This document shows, piece by piece, positions 1-8,762 of a stretch of 64,000 nucleotides of DNA; position 1 is the first letter of the stretch, and every line of letters starts with the position of its first letter. The stretch is taken from assembly GCA_964412195.1 (NCBI GenBank), contig CAYPNP010000008.1:130945-194944 (forward strand). Direction: 5' to 3'. Position numbers and translations under genes: made by a program. Source of the stretch: CAYPNP01 sp964412195. Lineage in GTDB: Bacteria; Acidobacteriota; JAAYUB01. Under the pieces are notes generated by a model. The model was not told the origin of the DNA. It saw only the letters and a list, made by a program, of their open reading frames with translations, and ran no database searches.

Positions 1-1
1 C

Positions 2-1240
2 ACCGACTTCGGCAACGCCAATTACAACGCCGGCCTCGACGCCACCGCCGGCATCGAGGATTACAATGGCAAGAAGGGCATCCAGCATTCCTACAAAGAA
101 GCCGTGCTCACCAACGGCCTCGCCCTGCTCTACACGCCGGTGGACGGGCCGGTCATCTCGACGAGCGCCCACGAGTTCGCCGGCGGCAACGGCGACGACA
201 TCCTGGACCTGGGCGAAACCCTGAACGTGACCGTCACGCTTTACAACGCCGGCACCGAAACCGCCTACGGCGTGTCCGGCGTAACGGGCGCCGACAACGG
301 CGTCACCTTCTCCGTGTCGACGCACGACTTCGGGGACATCGCAGCCGGCGCGACGGCCCAGGGCGTGTTCACCTTCACCATCCCCGCCGGACTGGACTGC
401 GGGACCGGCCTGAATTTCACGGTCCAGTTCGACTACGAGGACGCCGGGGCCAATCCGCTGGCCGGGTTCGGGACCTTCGCCGCCCACGTCGGCGAGCTGG
501 TGGATCTGACCGCCTTCCAGGACAACATGGAGGCGGGCGTCGGCTCCTGGACCACCCAACTGGTGTCCGGCGTGACCAACTGGGCCCAAGTGACCACCCA
601 GAGCCACTCCACCACCCACAGCTGGTTCAGCCCGGACGAAGCCATCATCAAGGACAACTACCTGATCACGCCGCTGTTCCAGGTTCCTGTGAACGCCACC
701 CTGACCTTCTGGCACAACTTCACCATGGAGTCGACCTACGACGGCTGCGTCATCGAGATCCAGCCGGAGGGCTCGGGCAACTGGACCGACCTCGGCTCCC
801 TGATCACCAGCGGCGGCTACACCCACACCATCAGCACCGGCTGGAGCAATCCCCTCGCCGGGCGCCCCGCCTGGTCGGGCAGCTCCGGCGGCTGGCAGCA
901 GCCGTCGGTGAACCTGGCCGGCTACGCCGGGCAAAACGTTCAAATCCGTTTCCGAATCGGCTGCGACTCCATGGTGTCGAGCACCGGCTGGTACGTGGAC
1001 GACGTGCTGGTGTCCGGTTTCGAGTACCAGTGCGACGCCGTCATTGCCACCGGGGACGTGGACGAGAGCGGCACGGTGGACCTGGTCGACCTGGCCATCA
1101 TCCAGAACACCCTGGTGGGCAACATCCTGGAAGGGCAGCCACCCTGCACCAAACCGGCGGCGGGCGACTTCGACGGCTGCGGGCACCTGAGCGCCGCCGA
1201 CGCCCTGACGCTGAGCTTGCGGTTGGCCGGGAACCCGTAG
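2..1240 (+). CDS. Secreted multidomain protein, C-terminal part, with dockerin-like end (5' partial)
   Basis: The frame is open from the window edge, so the N-terminus and any catalytic domain lie outside; 412 residues are visible. Roughly residues 50-160 look like a CARDB/Ig-type beta-sandwich (NVTVTLYNAG near the start of it). Residues about 175-330 resemble the jelly-roll found after catalytic domains of secreted peptidases, with alternating aromatic strands and the ending STGWYVDDVLVSGF. The last 70 residues carry two EF-hand-like calcium loops, GDVDESGTVDLVDLAIIQ and AGDFDGCGHLSAADALTL, the arrangement of a type I dockerin. Such modules are exported and act outside the cell. What the missing part does (peptidase, glycosidase or adhesin) cannot be told. 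No cohesin is seen in the window, so the dockerin may serve for stability or surface retention rather than a cellulosome. Confidence 0.75.
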   Translation, partial: TDFGNANYNAGLDATAGIEDYNGKKGIQHSYKEAVLTNGLALLYTPVDGPVISTSAHEFAGGNGDDILDLGETLNVTVTLYNAGTETAYGVSGVTGADNGVTFSVSTHDFGDIAAGATAQGVFTFTIPAGLDCGTGLNFTVQFDYEDAGANPLAGFGTFAAHVGELVDLTAFQDNMEAGVGSWTTQLVSGVTNWAQVTTQSHSTTHSWFSPDEAIIKDNYLITPLFQVPVNATLTFWHNFTMESTYDGCVIEIQPEGSGNWTDLGSLITSGGYTHTISTGWSNPLAGRPAWSGSSGGWQQPSVNLAGYAGQNVQIRFRIGCDSMVSSTGWYVDDVLVSGFEYQCDAVIATGDVDESGTVDLVDLAIIQNTLVGNILEGQPPCTKPAAGDFDGCGHLSAADALTLSLRLAGNP

Positions 1241-1266
1241 ACCCCTTCGATTCCCAGCCTCCCCGC

Positions 1267-1304
1267 GCCGATTGTGGGACGGGGAGACGGGGGGACGGGG
1301 TGAA
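1267..1304. repeat. Low-complexity GACGGGG spacer repeat
   Basis: A short G-rich spacer built of GGGAGACGGGG-like words lies between the dockerin protein and the rpmE promoter. The same word set appears on the other strand at 47228-47275. It looks like simple intergenic repeat DNA. Confidence 0.4.
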
Positions 1305-1312
1305 AAAAACAC

Positions 1313-1341
1313 TTGCGGCCGGGATCCGATTGTGGTAAAAA
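1313..1341 (+). promoter_or_regulatory. Putative promoter of rpmE
   Basis: TTGCGG at 1313-1318 and TAAAAA at 1336-1341 are separated by 17 bases and lie 58 bases upstream of the rpmE start. The match to the housekeeping consensus is only moderate. Confidence 0.35.
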
Positions 1342-1399
1342 TTGCGATTCCGTGCGGAGCCTGCACCCGGCCCGCGAGATTATGGACGAGGAAACCGCC

Positions 1400-1642
1400 A
1401 TGAAGAAAGGCATCCACCCGAAATACGAGAAGGTCACCGCGACCTGCGCCTGCGGGCACACCTTTGAGACCCGTTCCACCAAGCCGGAGATCAAGATGGA
1501 AATCTGCTCCAATTGCCACCCGTTCTTCACCGGCAAGCAGAAGCTGGTGGACACGGCCGGCATGGTGGATAAGTTCACCCGCCGCTACGCCTCCAAGAAG
1601 GCGGCCGTGGAGACCAAGCCGGAGACCAGCTCCGAAAACTAG
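1400..1642 (+). CDS. rpmE: 50S ribosomal protein L31, zinc-binding type
   Basis: An 80-residue protein beginning MKKGIHPKYEKVTATCACG, diagnostic for bacterial L31 of the large ribosomal subunit. The cysteines of CACG and of CSNCHPF form the C+ (zinc-binding) type, and the tract FFTGKQKLVDTAGMVDKF is the family signature. The tail KKAAVETKPETSSEN is slightly longer than in E. coli. The ATG at 1400 follows a GAGGAA ribosome site; an in-frame ATG at 1382 would add six residues that family members lack. A strong terminator follows, so the gene is probably transcribed alone, ahead of the DUF1385-prfA-prmC run. Confidence 0.96.
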   Translation: MKKGIHPKYEKVTATCACGHTFETRSTKPEIKMEICSNCHPFFTGKQKLVDTAGMVDKFTRRYASKKAAVETKPETSSEN

Positions 1643-1663
1643 CCACGCATTCCGGAACAAACC

Positions 1664-1703
1664 AGGGTTGCCAGCGCCTTCGGGCAGGCAACCCTTTTTG
1701 TTT
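1664..1703 (+). terminator. Rho-independent terminator after rpmE
   Basis: AGGGTTGCC (1664-1672) pairs with GGCAACCCT (1687-1695) and is followed directly by TTTTGTTT. Outer TTCCGG/CCGGAA words could extend the stem. Confidence 0.85.
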
Positions 1704-1778
1704 GCCGGAACGGGACGAGGACGAAAGCCGTCGATCCGCATCTAATCCCGTGAGACGGCCGGCGGAGACGAGAAGAGC

Positions 1779-2801
1779 ATGAAAAAGAAACGCTCGGACA
1801 AGATGGAAGCGGACATCCTGGTGGGCGGTCAGGCGGTGATCGAGGGCGTGATGATGCGCACCCCGCGCGCCGTCGCCGTGGCCGTGCGCCAGCCGGACGG
1901 CGGGATCGCCGTGATGAAGGAGCGCGCCCCCCGCTGGACCGACCGCTTCCCGGTGCTGAAGTGGCCCATCGTCCGCGGCACGGCCATCCTGATCCAGTCG
2001 CTGATCCTGGGCATCCGGGCGCTGAACTGGTCCGCCGAGGTCGCCATGGCCGCGGAGGAAAGCGACAAGAAGGAGGCCGCGGAAACGAATTCCGGGGAGG
2101 CGGCAGCGCCGGCCCGTCCCAAGGAAAACCGCTGGCTGCTCATCGGCTCGCTGGTTTTCTCGCTGGCGGCCGGCGTGGCCCTGTTCGTGCTCGTCCCCTA
2201 CTGGCTGAGCGCCCTCATCACCAAGGCCGCCTTCCCGGCCGGCGCCCACCGCGACGTCGTCCACGAGAACTGGCTCTTTTTCAACCTGGTGGACGGGGCC
2301 ATCCGGGTGGTGTTTTTCCTGGTCTACATCCTGGCCATCTCGCTGATGAAGGACATCCGGCGGGTCTTCCAGTACCACGGCGCGGAGCACAAGGTGGTCC
2401 ACGTCTGGGAGGCCAAGGAGCCGATCGCCGTCGCCAGCGCCCGGCCCAAGTCCACGCTGCACCCCCGCTGCGGCACCAGCTTCCTGCTCTACGTCATGGC
2501 GGTGAGCATCGTGGTGTTCACCGTCTTCAAATTCGACTGGTGGGTGCTGAAGGTTGCCTCTCGGGTGGTCCTGCTGCCCCTGGTGGCGGGGATCTCCTAC
2601 GAGCTGATCCGCCTGTCGGCGCGCTTCCCGGGCAACCCGTTCTGCCGCGTGCTGATCGCGCCCGGCCTCCTGCTGCAGCGGATCACCACCAAGCCGCCCG
2701 ACGACGGCATGCTCGAGGTCTCGGTCCGGGCGCTCCAAGAGGCGCTGGTCCTCGAGGACGAGATCCAGGCGGAAAGCGGCGGCAAGCCGACGGCCGCCTG
2801 A
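1779..2801 (+). CDS. DUF1385 family membrane protein (YqhQ-like)
   Basis: A 340-residue protein with the DUF1385 opening GGQAVIEGVMMR (residues about 13-24) and later signatures EHKVVHVWEA and HPRCGTSFLLY. About four membrane helices can be read (near residues 118-142, 170-192, 225-245 and 255-275), with a charged Lys/Glu-rich insert at about 88-110. The biochemical role of the family is not established; it is very often encoded directly upstream of prfA and prmC, as here, which is the best supporting context. The ATG at 1779 follows a purine-rich stretch. The 178-base gap to prfA contains an inverted repeat. Confidence 0.88.
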   Translation: MKKKRSDKMEADILVGGQAVIEGVMMRTPRAVAVAVRQPDGGIAVMKERAPRWTDRFPVLKWPIVRGTAILIQSLILGIRALNWSAEVAMAAEESDKKEAAETNSGEAAAPARPKENRWLLIGSLVFSLAAGVALFVLVPYWLSALITKAAFPAGAHRDVVHENWLFFNLVDGAIRVVFFLVYILAISLMKDIRRVFQYHGAEHKVVHVWEAKEPIAVASARPKSTLHPRCGTSFLLYVMAVSIVVFTVFKFDWWVLKVASRVVLLPLVAGISYELIRLSARFPGNPFCRVLIAPGLLLQRITTKPPDDGMLEVSVRALQEALVLEDEIQAESGGKPTAA

Positions 2802-2808
2802 GACGGGG

Positions 2809-2937
2809 CGGACATCGGACTTCGGATTCCGGACATCGGCAGCGGATGGGCAGGCTGGCAGCGGAACCGCGGGGGCGCGGCCGCTGCGTGGATCGTGCCG
2901 GGAGGCATTCCGGACGAAGTCCGATATCCGATGTCCG
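2809..2937. repeat. Intergenic inverted repeat of CGGACATCGGA words
   Basis: CGGACATCGGA at 2809-2819 is matched by its exact reverse complement at 2927-2937, with related words such as TTCCGGACATCGG in between. The segment fills the gap between the DUF1385 gene and prfA and can fold into an imperfect stem-loop. Confidence 0.6.
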
Positions 2938-2979
2938 AACTCCGCCTCGCAATGATCTGATCCGGAGGAAAATCGTCCC

Positions 2980-4056
2980 ATGTTCGACAAACTCGACGAA
3001 ATTGAAAAGCAATACGGCGAACTGCACCGCCTCCTGGCCGATCCGGGCGTGGTGGGCAACCACCGCGAGTACCAGAAGCACGCCAAGGCGCTGAAGGCCA
3101 TCGAGGAAGTGGTCGCCAAGTACCGCGAGTGGAAGACCTGCCAGCATCAACTGGAGGACGCCCGCCGGATGCTGGCCGAGGAGACCGACCCGGAGCTGCG
3201 GCAGCTCGCCCAGACGGAAGCCGATGAGCTGGCGGCCCGGATCCCGGCCTGCGAGGCTGAGCTGAAAGTCCTGCTCCTGCCCAAGGATCCCAACGACGAG
3301 AAGAACGTCATCCTGGAGATCCGCGCCGGTACCGGCGGGGACGAGGCGTCCCTATTCGCCGCCGACCTGTTCCGGATGTACACCCGGTACGCCGAACGGA
3401 TGGGCTGGCGGGTGTCGATCATCTCCGCCCACGAGAGCGGGGTGGGCGGCTACAAGGAAATCATCGGCGAGGTCGAGGGGGAGCGGGTCTTCAGCCGGCT
3501 CAAGTACGAGAGCGGCGTCCATCGGGTGCAACGCGTCCCGGCCACCGAGGCCAGCGGCCGCATCCACACCTCGGCTGTGACGGTGGCCATCCTGCCCGAG
3601 GCTGAGGACGTCGAGATCCAGGTCGACTCGAAGGACATCCGCGTCGACACCTTCTGCTCCTCCGGCCCCGGCGGACAGTCGGTGAACACCACCTACTCCG
3701 CCATCCGGCTCACCCACCTGCCCACCGGCCTGGTCGTCAGCTGCCAGGACGAGAAGAGCCAGATCAAAAACAAGGCCAAGGCGATGAAGGTCCTGATGGC
3801 CCGGCTCTATGAGCTGGAGCGGGAGAAGCAGGACCAGGAGATAGCCGCCAACCGCCGCTCCCAAGTGGGCACCGGCGACCGCAGCGAAAAGATCCGTACC
3901 TACAACTTCCCCCAGAACCGGGTCACCGACCACCGCATCGGCCTGACCCTGCACCAGCTGGACCTCGTGTTGGAGGGAGCACTGGGCAGCCTGCTCGAGC
4001 CGCTACTGGCCCATTTCGAGGCCGAGAAGCTGAAGCAGCTCGTCACCACCGCCTGA
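2980..4056 (+). CDS. prfA: Peptide chain release factor 1
   Basis: RF1 reads UAA and UAG stop codons in the ribosomal A site and triggers peptidyl-tRNA hydrolysis. The 358-residue length is normal. The catalytic GGQ sits in SSGPGGQSVNTTYSAIRL, and the codon-recognition PxT motif is present as PAT in RVPATEASGRIHTS, which marks RF1 rather than RF2. The N-terminal alpha-helical domain and the C-terminal signature NFPQNRVTDHRIGLTLHQLD are intact. A GGAGG ribosome site precedes the ATG at 2980. The gene that modifies its GGQ glutamine, prmC, follows 74 bases downstream. Confidence 0.98.
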   Translation: MFDKLDEIEKQYGELHRLLADPGVVGNHREYQKHAKALKAIEEVVAKYREWKTCQHQLEDARRMLAEETDPELRQLAQTEADELAARIPACEAELKVLLLPKDPNDEKNVILEIRAGTGGDEASLFAADLFRMYTRYAERMGWRVSIISAHESGVGGYKEIIGEVEGERVFSRLKYESGVHRVQRVPATEASGRIHTSAVTVAILPEAEDVEIQVDSKDIRVDTFCSSGPGGQSVNTTYSAIRLTHLPTGLVVSCQDEKSQIKNKAKAMKVLMARLYELEREKQDQEIAANRRSQVGTGDRSEKIRTYNFPQNRVTDHRIGLTLHQLDLVLEGALGSLLEPLLAHFEAEKLKQLVTTA

Positions 4057-4130
4057 ATCACCTCACAATTTCATTGATTCCGGCCGTCCCTCCGGGTGTA
4101 GAATACCCGAAACTCGGAGCCTGAACCTAC

Positions 4131-5012
4131 ATGGTCAATGTCGACGCCGCCCATGAGGCCGCCACCATCTCCACCCTCCAGGGGGTGATGAGCGCCTGGT
4201 TGCGGTCCCGGCAGGTGCCGGAACCGGCCCGCGACGCCGAGCTGCTGCTGCGCGCCGCGCTGGGTCGGGACCAGGCCTTCATCATCGCCCACCCCCGCGA
4301 ACCGGTGGCCGACGACGTCCGGGCGCACGCGCTGGAGCTGGCCCGCCGCCGGGCCGACGGCGAGCCGATCCAGTACCTGGTGGGGGAGTGGGAATTCTGG
4401 CGGGACATCTTTGCCGTGACGCCGGACGTACTCATCCCGCGCCCGGAGACCGAGCTGCTGGTGGAGCAGGGGGCCCGGCTGCTGGCCGGCCTTCCTTCGC
4501 CCTGGATCCTGGACCTGGCCACCGGCAGCGGCTGCATCGGGCTGAGCCTGCTGCGCGAGCTGCCTTCCGCCCGGGTGGTGGCCTCCGATATCTCGGCCCG
4601 GGCTCTCCGCGTGGCGGCCGCCAACGCCGGCCGCCTGGGACTGGCGGACCGCTGGCAGGGACTCCGGGGCGACGGGCTGTCCGCCTTCCGGGCGCTGCCG
4701 GCCGGCTTCTTCCGCCTCATCGCCGCCAATCCTCCATACATCGCCGGGGAGCGCTACGGCGAGCTGCCCGCGGAAGTGCGCGATTGGGAGCCGCGGCTCG
4801 CCCTCGACGGCGGGGCCGACGGGCTTCGTTATTACCGGGAGTGGATCCCCGCCGCGCTGGAACGGCTCCGGCCGGGCGGGCACCTGCTGATGGAGTTCGG
4901 GTTCGGTCAGTGGGACTTCCTGCAGGAGATCTTGAACGCGACCGGCCAGCGGTTCGAGATGTTCCACGACCTCGCCGGCCACCCGCGCGCCTTCCACCTC
5001 CGCCGCGACTGA
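4131..5012 (+). CDS. prmC: Release factor glutamine methyltransferase
   Basis: PrmC transfers a methyl group from S-adenosylmethionine to the GGQ glutamine of release factors. The 293-residue protein has an N-terminal helical substrate domain, SAM motif I DLATGSGCIGLSLL (about residues 125-138), and the catalytic NPPYIAGE motif (about 203-210) typical of N5-glutamine methyltransferases. The end of the catalytic domain, RPGGHLLMEFGFGQ, is also present. The pairing with prfA is a conserved arrangement. A TAGAAT hexamer at 4099-4104 could serve as its own -10 element. The gene converges on the minus-strand DUF4340 gene across a large hairpin. Confidence 0.95.
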   Translation: MVNVDAAHEAATISTLQGVMSAWLRSRQVPEPARDAELLLRAALGRDQAFIIAHPREPVADDVRAHALELARRRADGEPIQYLVGEWEFWRDIFAVTPDVLIPRPETELLVEQGARLLAGLPSPWILDLATGSGCIGLSLLRELPSARVVASDISARALRVAAANAGRLGLADRWQGLRGDGLSAFRALPAGFFRLIAANPPYIAGERYGELPAEVRDWEPRLALDGGADGLRYYREWIPAALERLRPGGHLLMEFGFGQWDFLQEILNATGQRFEMFHDLAGHPRAFHLRRD

Positions 5013-5112
5013 TTCACCACAAAGGCACAAAGAACACAAAGGGAATCCTTGAACATTCCTGGATTGTTCAAGCGTTAAAGGCCTTCTTTGTGCCCTTTGT
5101 GGCTTTGTGGTG
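5013..5112. repeat. Nested intergenic hairpin between convergent genes
   Basis: The outer arms, rich in CACAAAG words (5013-5043) and CTTTGTG words (5080-5112), are imperfect reverse complements. An inner TTGAACA/TGTTCAA hairpin lies at about 5049-5071. It sits exactly between the 3' ends of prmC and the DUF4340 gene, so it may stop transcription from both sides, though no clean U-tract is present. Confidence 0.65.
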
Positions 5113-5114
5113 AG

Positions 5115-6467
5115 CTATTTCTTTGACTTCTCGAGCCAGGCGGCCGGGTCGAATTTCAGCTTGCCCCAATCGGCGGCCGGGATTCGCATCACCGAAGGGA
5201 ATTCCTGGTTGCGGATGAACACCTGCCCGTCGGATTCCTTCCCTACCAGGAGCGTGGTGCCCGGCTTGTTCTCCTCGTCGAGGATGATCCGGGCGGCGGG
5301 CGGCTCCAGCCCGTAAGCCGACGGCGCCGCCGGCTGGTCGATGAAGGCCGACGCCTTCAGGTCCTTGAGTGCGCCGAGGTAGTCCTCGACCTTCTGCCGG
5401 TCCAAGGCGGGAGTGGCGGACGGTTGCCGCCAGTGCCAGACATCATCCTTTTCCTTGTACAGGACGGTCTTGTCCGCCCCTCTCCAGAATGTGATCCCCT
5501 TGACTTCGAACGGGAAGAACTCCGCCAGGCCGCGGCTGCGGATCTGGTCCAGGGGCACATCCAGGGTCGACAGGAACGCCGCCGGCAGGGTGAAATAGTC
5601 GCCCCGGCCCGCGTTGAGCGCCAGGACGTTGGCAGCACCCGGGGCAAACGGCGAATCGGCCCCGATCTCCAGGATCTGCCCTTCCCCGCTTTCGAGCTGC
5701 AGCGACACGCGGTAGCGGACCGGACCGAAGGCCGCCTTGACCTTCGCCGGATCGACGGCATCCAGGTGGTCGGCGATCTTCTGCTCGCTCAGCTTCCGCA
5801 GGAGGTTCTCCACCTCGGTGTCGTCCGCCCGGGCGGCCACCGGGGCTTCGACGAACCAGTTGTACCCCTTCTTGGCGAGCTTGAGCCCCTGGGCGGGCCG
5901 CTGCACCTCGGCCGACTTCACGGCGTAGAGGTCGAACCGGAGGGCGTTCCCCTCGCGCAGCCGCTCCAGGTCGGCGGTGAACTTGTCCCGGGTGTAGCGA
6001 GAGACCAGATAAATCTTCGGGTCGTTGCCCCGGCGGGCATAGTAGGACGAGCCGGTCGGGTTCTCCAAGCCGAACTCCACCTTGAAGACCTTGGCCTTCT
6101 CGTCCTCGAACGTCACCACCAGGTTGGGCTTGTCCAGCCCGTAGGACGCCGGGGTCTTCCCCTGCTCGTCGACCACCCGGTCGTAGTCGAGGGTGGCCGC
6201 GGCCAGCGCCAGGTTGTTCCACTCCTCCTTGTTGCCGGGCGCGGCGACCGGCTTCTCGAGGGTCCACTTCCGGTCCCCACGCACGGCGGCGATCACCGCG
6301 CCGTCGCTGGTGAGCGCGATCCGTCGGATCTTGGCCTCGTCCATCTTGAAGAGATACCGGGTCTCGGCGGCCCCCTCCTCCGGTTTCGCGGGTTCCTTGA
6401 GGAGCAGGACCGCCGCCAGGAGGGCCACTGCCAGGATCGCCAGGGTCAGCGTACCCTTGAACTTCAT
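5115..6467 (-). CDS. DUF4340 domain protein of a Gld-like ABC system
   Basis: A 450-residue protein starting MKFKGTLTLAILAVALLAAV, a single N-terminal membrane anchor or signal, followed by a large extracytoplasmic region. Repeated motifs such as ASYGLDKPNLVVTF and PSAYGLEPPAARIIL are characteristic of DUF4340 and suggest two related halves. The start ATG at 6467 overlaps the stop of the upstream auxiliary gene by four bases (ATGA), so the two are translationally coupled. In many genomes DUF4340 proteins are the last gene after gldA-, gldF- and gldG-like genes, and the same order is seen here. The molecular function is unknown; a role beside the membrane complex in the periplasm is inferred. 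Confidence 0.85.
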   Translation of the reverse strand: MKFKGTLTLAILAVALLAAVLLLKEPAKPEEGAAETRYLFKMDEAKIRRIALTSDGAVIAAVRGDRKWTLEKPVAAPGNKEEWNNLALAAATLDYDRVVDEQGKTPASYGLDKPNLVVTFEDEKAKVFKVEFGLENPTGSSYYARRGNDPKIYLVSRYTRDKFTADLERLREGNALRFDLYAVKSAEVQRPAQGLKLAKKGYNWFVEAPVAARADDTEVENLLRKLSEQKIADHLDAVDPAKVKAAFGPVRYRVSLQLESGEGQILEIGADSPFAPGAANVLALNAGRGDYFTLPAAFLSTLDVPLDQIRSRGLAEFFPFEVKGITFWRGADKTVLYKEKDDVWHWRQPSATPALDRQKVEDYLGALKDLKASAFIDQPAAPSAYGLEPPAARIILDEENKPGTTLLVGKESDGQVFIRNQEFPSVMRIPAADWGKLKFDPAAWLEKSKK

Positions 6468-8002
6468 CGCTTCCTTCTCCGCATCACGACCACCACCACG
6501 CCGGCCACCAGCGGGATCAGGGGCAGCAGCAGCACCGCGCCGTAGAAGACCAGCTTCATCTGGGCCTCGGTCAGGAAGATGCGCCGGTCGGAGGGATTGC
6601 GCGGCCGGATGGAGATGAGATCCTCGTCCATGGCCAGCCAGTTGACGGCGTTGAGAAAGATGTCGCCGTTGAGCTGGGTGTTGAAATAAGAGTTGGCGGC
6701 GAAATCGGAGTCGCCGATAAGGGCCAGGCGGGCCTTCCCCTTCTTGTCCGCGCCGTGGATCTCGCGCTCGGCGGCCAGGCCGATGGCGAGCGGCCCCGGC
6801 AGGTCCTTGCCTTCGTCGAATTGGGCGGTGCCGGATTTCTCCAGGCCCGCGAGGTCGGTCTCGCCCCAGCTGTCCCGCCCCGTCTCCAGGAATTTCTGGA
6901 GGGTGGTCCCCGCCGGCGGCGGCGCCGCCTCGGCCAGGGACCGGACCAGCGGGTAGAGGGACATGGCCCGCAGCCCGCGGGTGATGGGATGGTCGGGATA
7001 CTGCGTCACCAGCGGAACGCCGGGGCCGGTCCCCAGGAGCTGACTGATGTTGCTGGTGTCCAGCACCAGGTCGTTCTGGACGGTCACCCCCCATTGGGCC
7101 GCGAGGGGGGCCAGGCTCGCCGACGGCGCAGGATCGACCATGACCAGCAGCGCGCCGCCGCGTTTGGAGTAATCCTCCAGCCACTGGACCTCCTGGTCGA
7201 ACAGCTCCTTCTGGGGACCGGCTACCACCAGCACGCGGCAGTCGGCGGGGACGCCCTTGGCCTGCACCAGGTTGACCGAGACCACTTCGTAGTTGTTCTT
7301 CTTGAGCGCCGCCGCCGCGGTGGAATAGCCCTGCCCCTGGAAGTCGCTGATCGAATGCTCGCCGTGACCCTCCACGAAATAGACCTTTTTGACCTGGTCC
7401 CGGGTGACCTTCAGGATCGCGGCCGTGAGCTTGGATTCGTCGGCGTCCTCCACCAGCTCGGTGCGGCGGCCGTACTCCACCACCACCGTGTTGTAGACCC
7501 GCACGTTGTAGCGGCGCGCCTGGTCGGGATTCCGGTCGGGGTCCAACGTCTTCCAGCGCACCTGGGCGGACAGGGACCGGTACTCTTCCAGCAGGTCGAT
7601 GATCCGCTGCGGCTTGTCCTTGGCGAACAGGATCAGCTGGACCGGCTGTTTCAGTCCCTGGAGCAGCTTTTCCGTCTGGTCCGACAGCGAATACAGCTTG
7701 TCCGGCGTCGTGTCGAGCCGGCGGTTGAAGCGCACCGCCAGCATGTTCGCCAGGCCCAGCACCACCAGCAGGATCACCACGGAGATCACAAAGTTGGCGC
7801 CGTGGAGCGCCTTGCGGCTGCGGATGAATTCGCCCAGGGCCGCCTGGTTCAGGATGGCGCCCGCCACCAGCAGGAGCCCGCCGGCGAACAGCACGATGTA
7901 GTGGGCCTTGGTCCAGCTGCCCGACACGTTGGCCCAGATCAGCCCAGCCGCCACGACCGCCAGGCCCGCCAGAGGCGCGATTTTCTTGAGTAGGTCCAGC
8001 AT
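6464..8002 (-). CDS. GldG-like ABC transporter auxiliary protein
   Basis: A 512-residue protein with N-terminal hydrophobic helices (about residues 10-30, 35-50 and 70-92), a long extracytoplasmic domain, and a final helix (about 485-507) ending in RRRKR inside the cell. The middle contains the family motif KVYFVEGHGEHSISD and DPDRNPDQARRYNV, typical of the GldG/ABC-type auxiliary family, whose extracytoplasmic domain resembles a substrate-binding or glutamine-amidotransferase-like fold. In Bacteroidota GldA, GldF and GldG are needed for gliding; in other phyla the substrate is not known. The gene is one base from the permease stop and overlaps the DUF4340 start. Confidence 0.87.
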   Translation of the reverse strand: MLDLLKKIAPLAGLAVVAAGLIWANVSGSWTKAHYIVLFAGGLLLVAGAILNQAALGEFIRSRKALHGANFVISVVILLVVLGLANMLAVRFNRRLDTTPDKLYSLSDQTEKLLQGLKQPVQLILFAKDKPQRIIDLLEEYRSLSAQVRWKTLDPDRNPDQARRYNVRVYNTVVVEYGRRTELVEDADESKLTAAILKVTRDQVKKVYFVEGHGEHSISDFQGQGYSTAAAALKKNNYEVVSVNLVQAKGVPADCRVLVVAGPQKELFDQEVQWLEDYSKRGGALLVMVDPAPSASLAPLAAQWGVTVQNDLVLDTSNISQLLGTGPGVPLVTQYPDHPITRGLRAMSLYPLVRSLAEAAPPPAGTTLQKFLETGRDSWGETDLAGLEKSGTAQFDEGKDLPGPLAIGLAAEREIHGADKKGKARLALIGDSDFAANSYFNTQLNGDIFLNAVNWLAMDEDLISIRPRNPSDRRIFLTEAQMKLVFYGAVLLLPLIPLVAGVVVVVMRRRKR

Positions 8003-8003
8003 C

Positions 8004-8762
8004 TCAGCCTCTCCACCGCATGGTTTCCAGCGAGCGATACGTCAGGAAGACGCCGAAGACGCTCACGCTCACGAAGTAGACGACGTGGGAAAGATCCAGC
8101 ACGCCTTTCTGGAAGTCCTCCAGGTGCCGCAGGGGCGAGAGGTAGCTCAGGACGCCCCGGATCCCCTCCGTTCCGCTCTCGGCGAAGATGTTCATGAACC
8201 AGAGCACCAGCACGAAGACGAAGGTGAGGATGGCGGCGATGATCTGGTTTTCAGTCAGGGTCGACAGGAAACTGCCCAGGCTCAGGATGGCCGCCGCGAA
8301 CAGGACCAGCCCCAGGTAGGCCACCAGCGTCGGGCCGGTGTCGGGCGCCGCGGAGAGGAACAGCGGCGTCATCAGCAGCGCCGAGCCGGCGAACAACACC
8401 AGGCAGAACACCAAGTTGGCCAGGAACTTCCCGAAGATGATCTGCAGGTTGTAGAGGGGGGAGGTGAAGAGGAGCTCGTAGGTCCCCTTCTTCTTTTCCT
8501 CCGCGTACACCCCCATGGTGATCAGGGGCACCAGGAAGAGCAGGATGGTGCTCAGCCAGCCGAAGTAGTACCGGGTCACGAGCTGGGGCGCGTTGACGGC
8601 CTCGTAGCCCATGCCCATGGAGGTCTGCCGGGCCAGATCCGAGAAGATCAGGAAGAAGACGAAGCCGGAGATCAGCAGGAACAGCGTCAGGGTAACGTAG
8701 GCGATGGGAGAATAGAAGTAGCTCTTCAGCTCCTTCTGGAACACGTGCCAGATCTTTCTCAT
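8004..8762 (-). CDS. ABC-2 type transporter permease (GldF-like)
   Basis: A 252-residue integral membrane protein with about six helices, opening MRKIWHVFQKELKSYFYSP, the classic start of ABC-2 permeases that follow a Gld-type ATPase. The loop YAEEKKKGTYELLFTSPL is the conserved cytoplasmic coupling region. It overlaps the upstream ATPase gene by four bases and is followed after one base by the GldG-like gene, so the proteins are almost certainly made together as an export or membrane-remodelling complex. The substrate cannot be deduced. Confidence 0.9.
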   Translation of the reverse strand: MRKIWHVFQKELKSYFYSPIAYVTLTLFLLISGFVFFLIFSDLARQTSMGMGYEAVNAPQLVTRYYFGWLSTILLFLVPLITMGVYAEEKKKGTYELLFTSPLYNLQIIFGKFLANLVFCLVLFAGSALLMTPLFLSAAPDTGPTLVAYLGLVLFAAAILSLGSFLSTLTENQIIAAILTFVFVLVLWFMNIFAESGTEGIRGVLSYLSPLRHLEDFQKGVLDLSHVVYFVSVSVFGVFLTYRSLETMRWRG

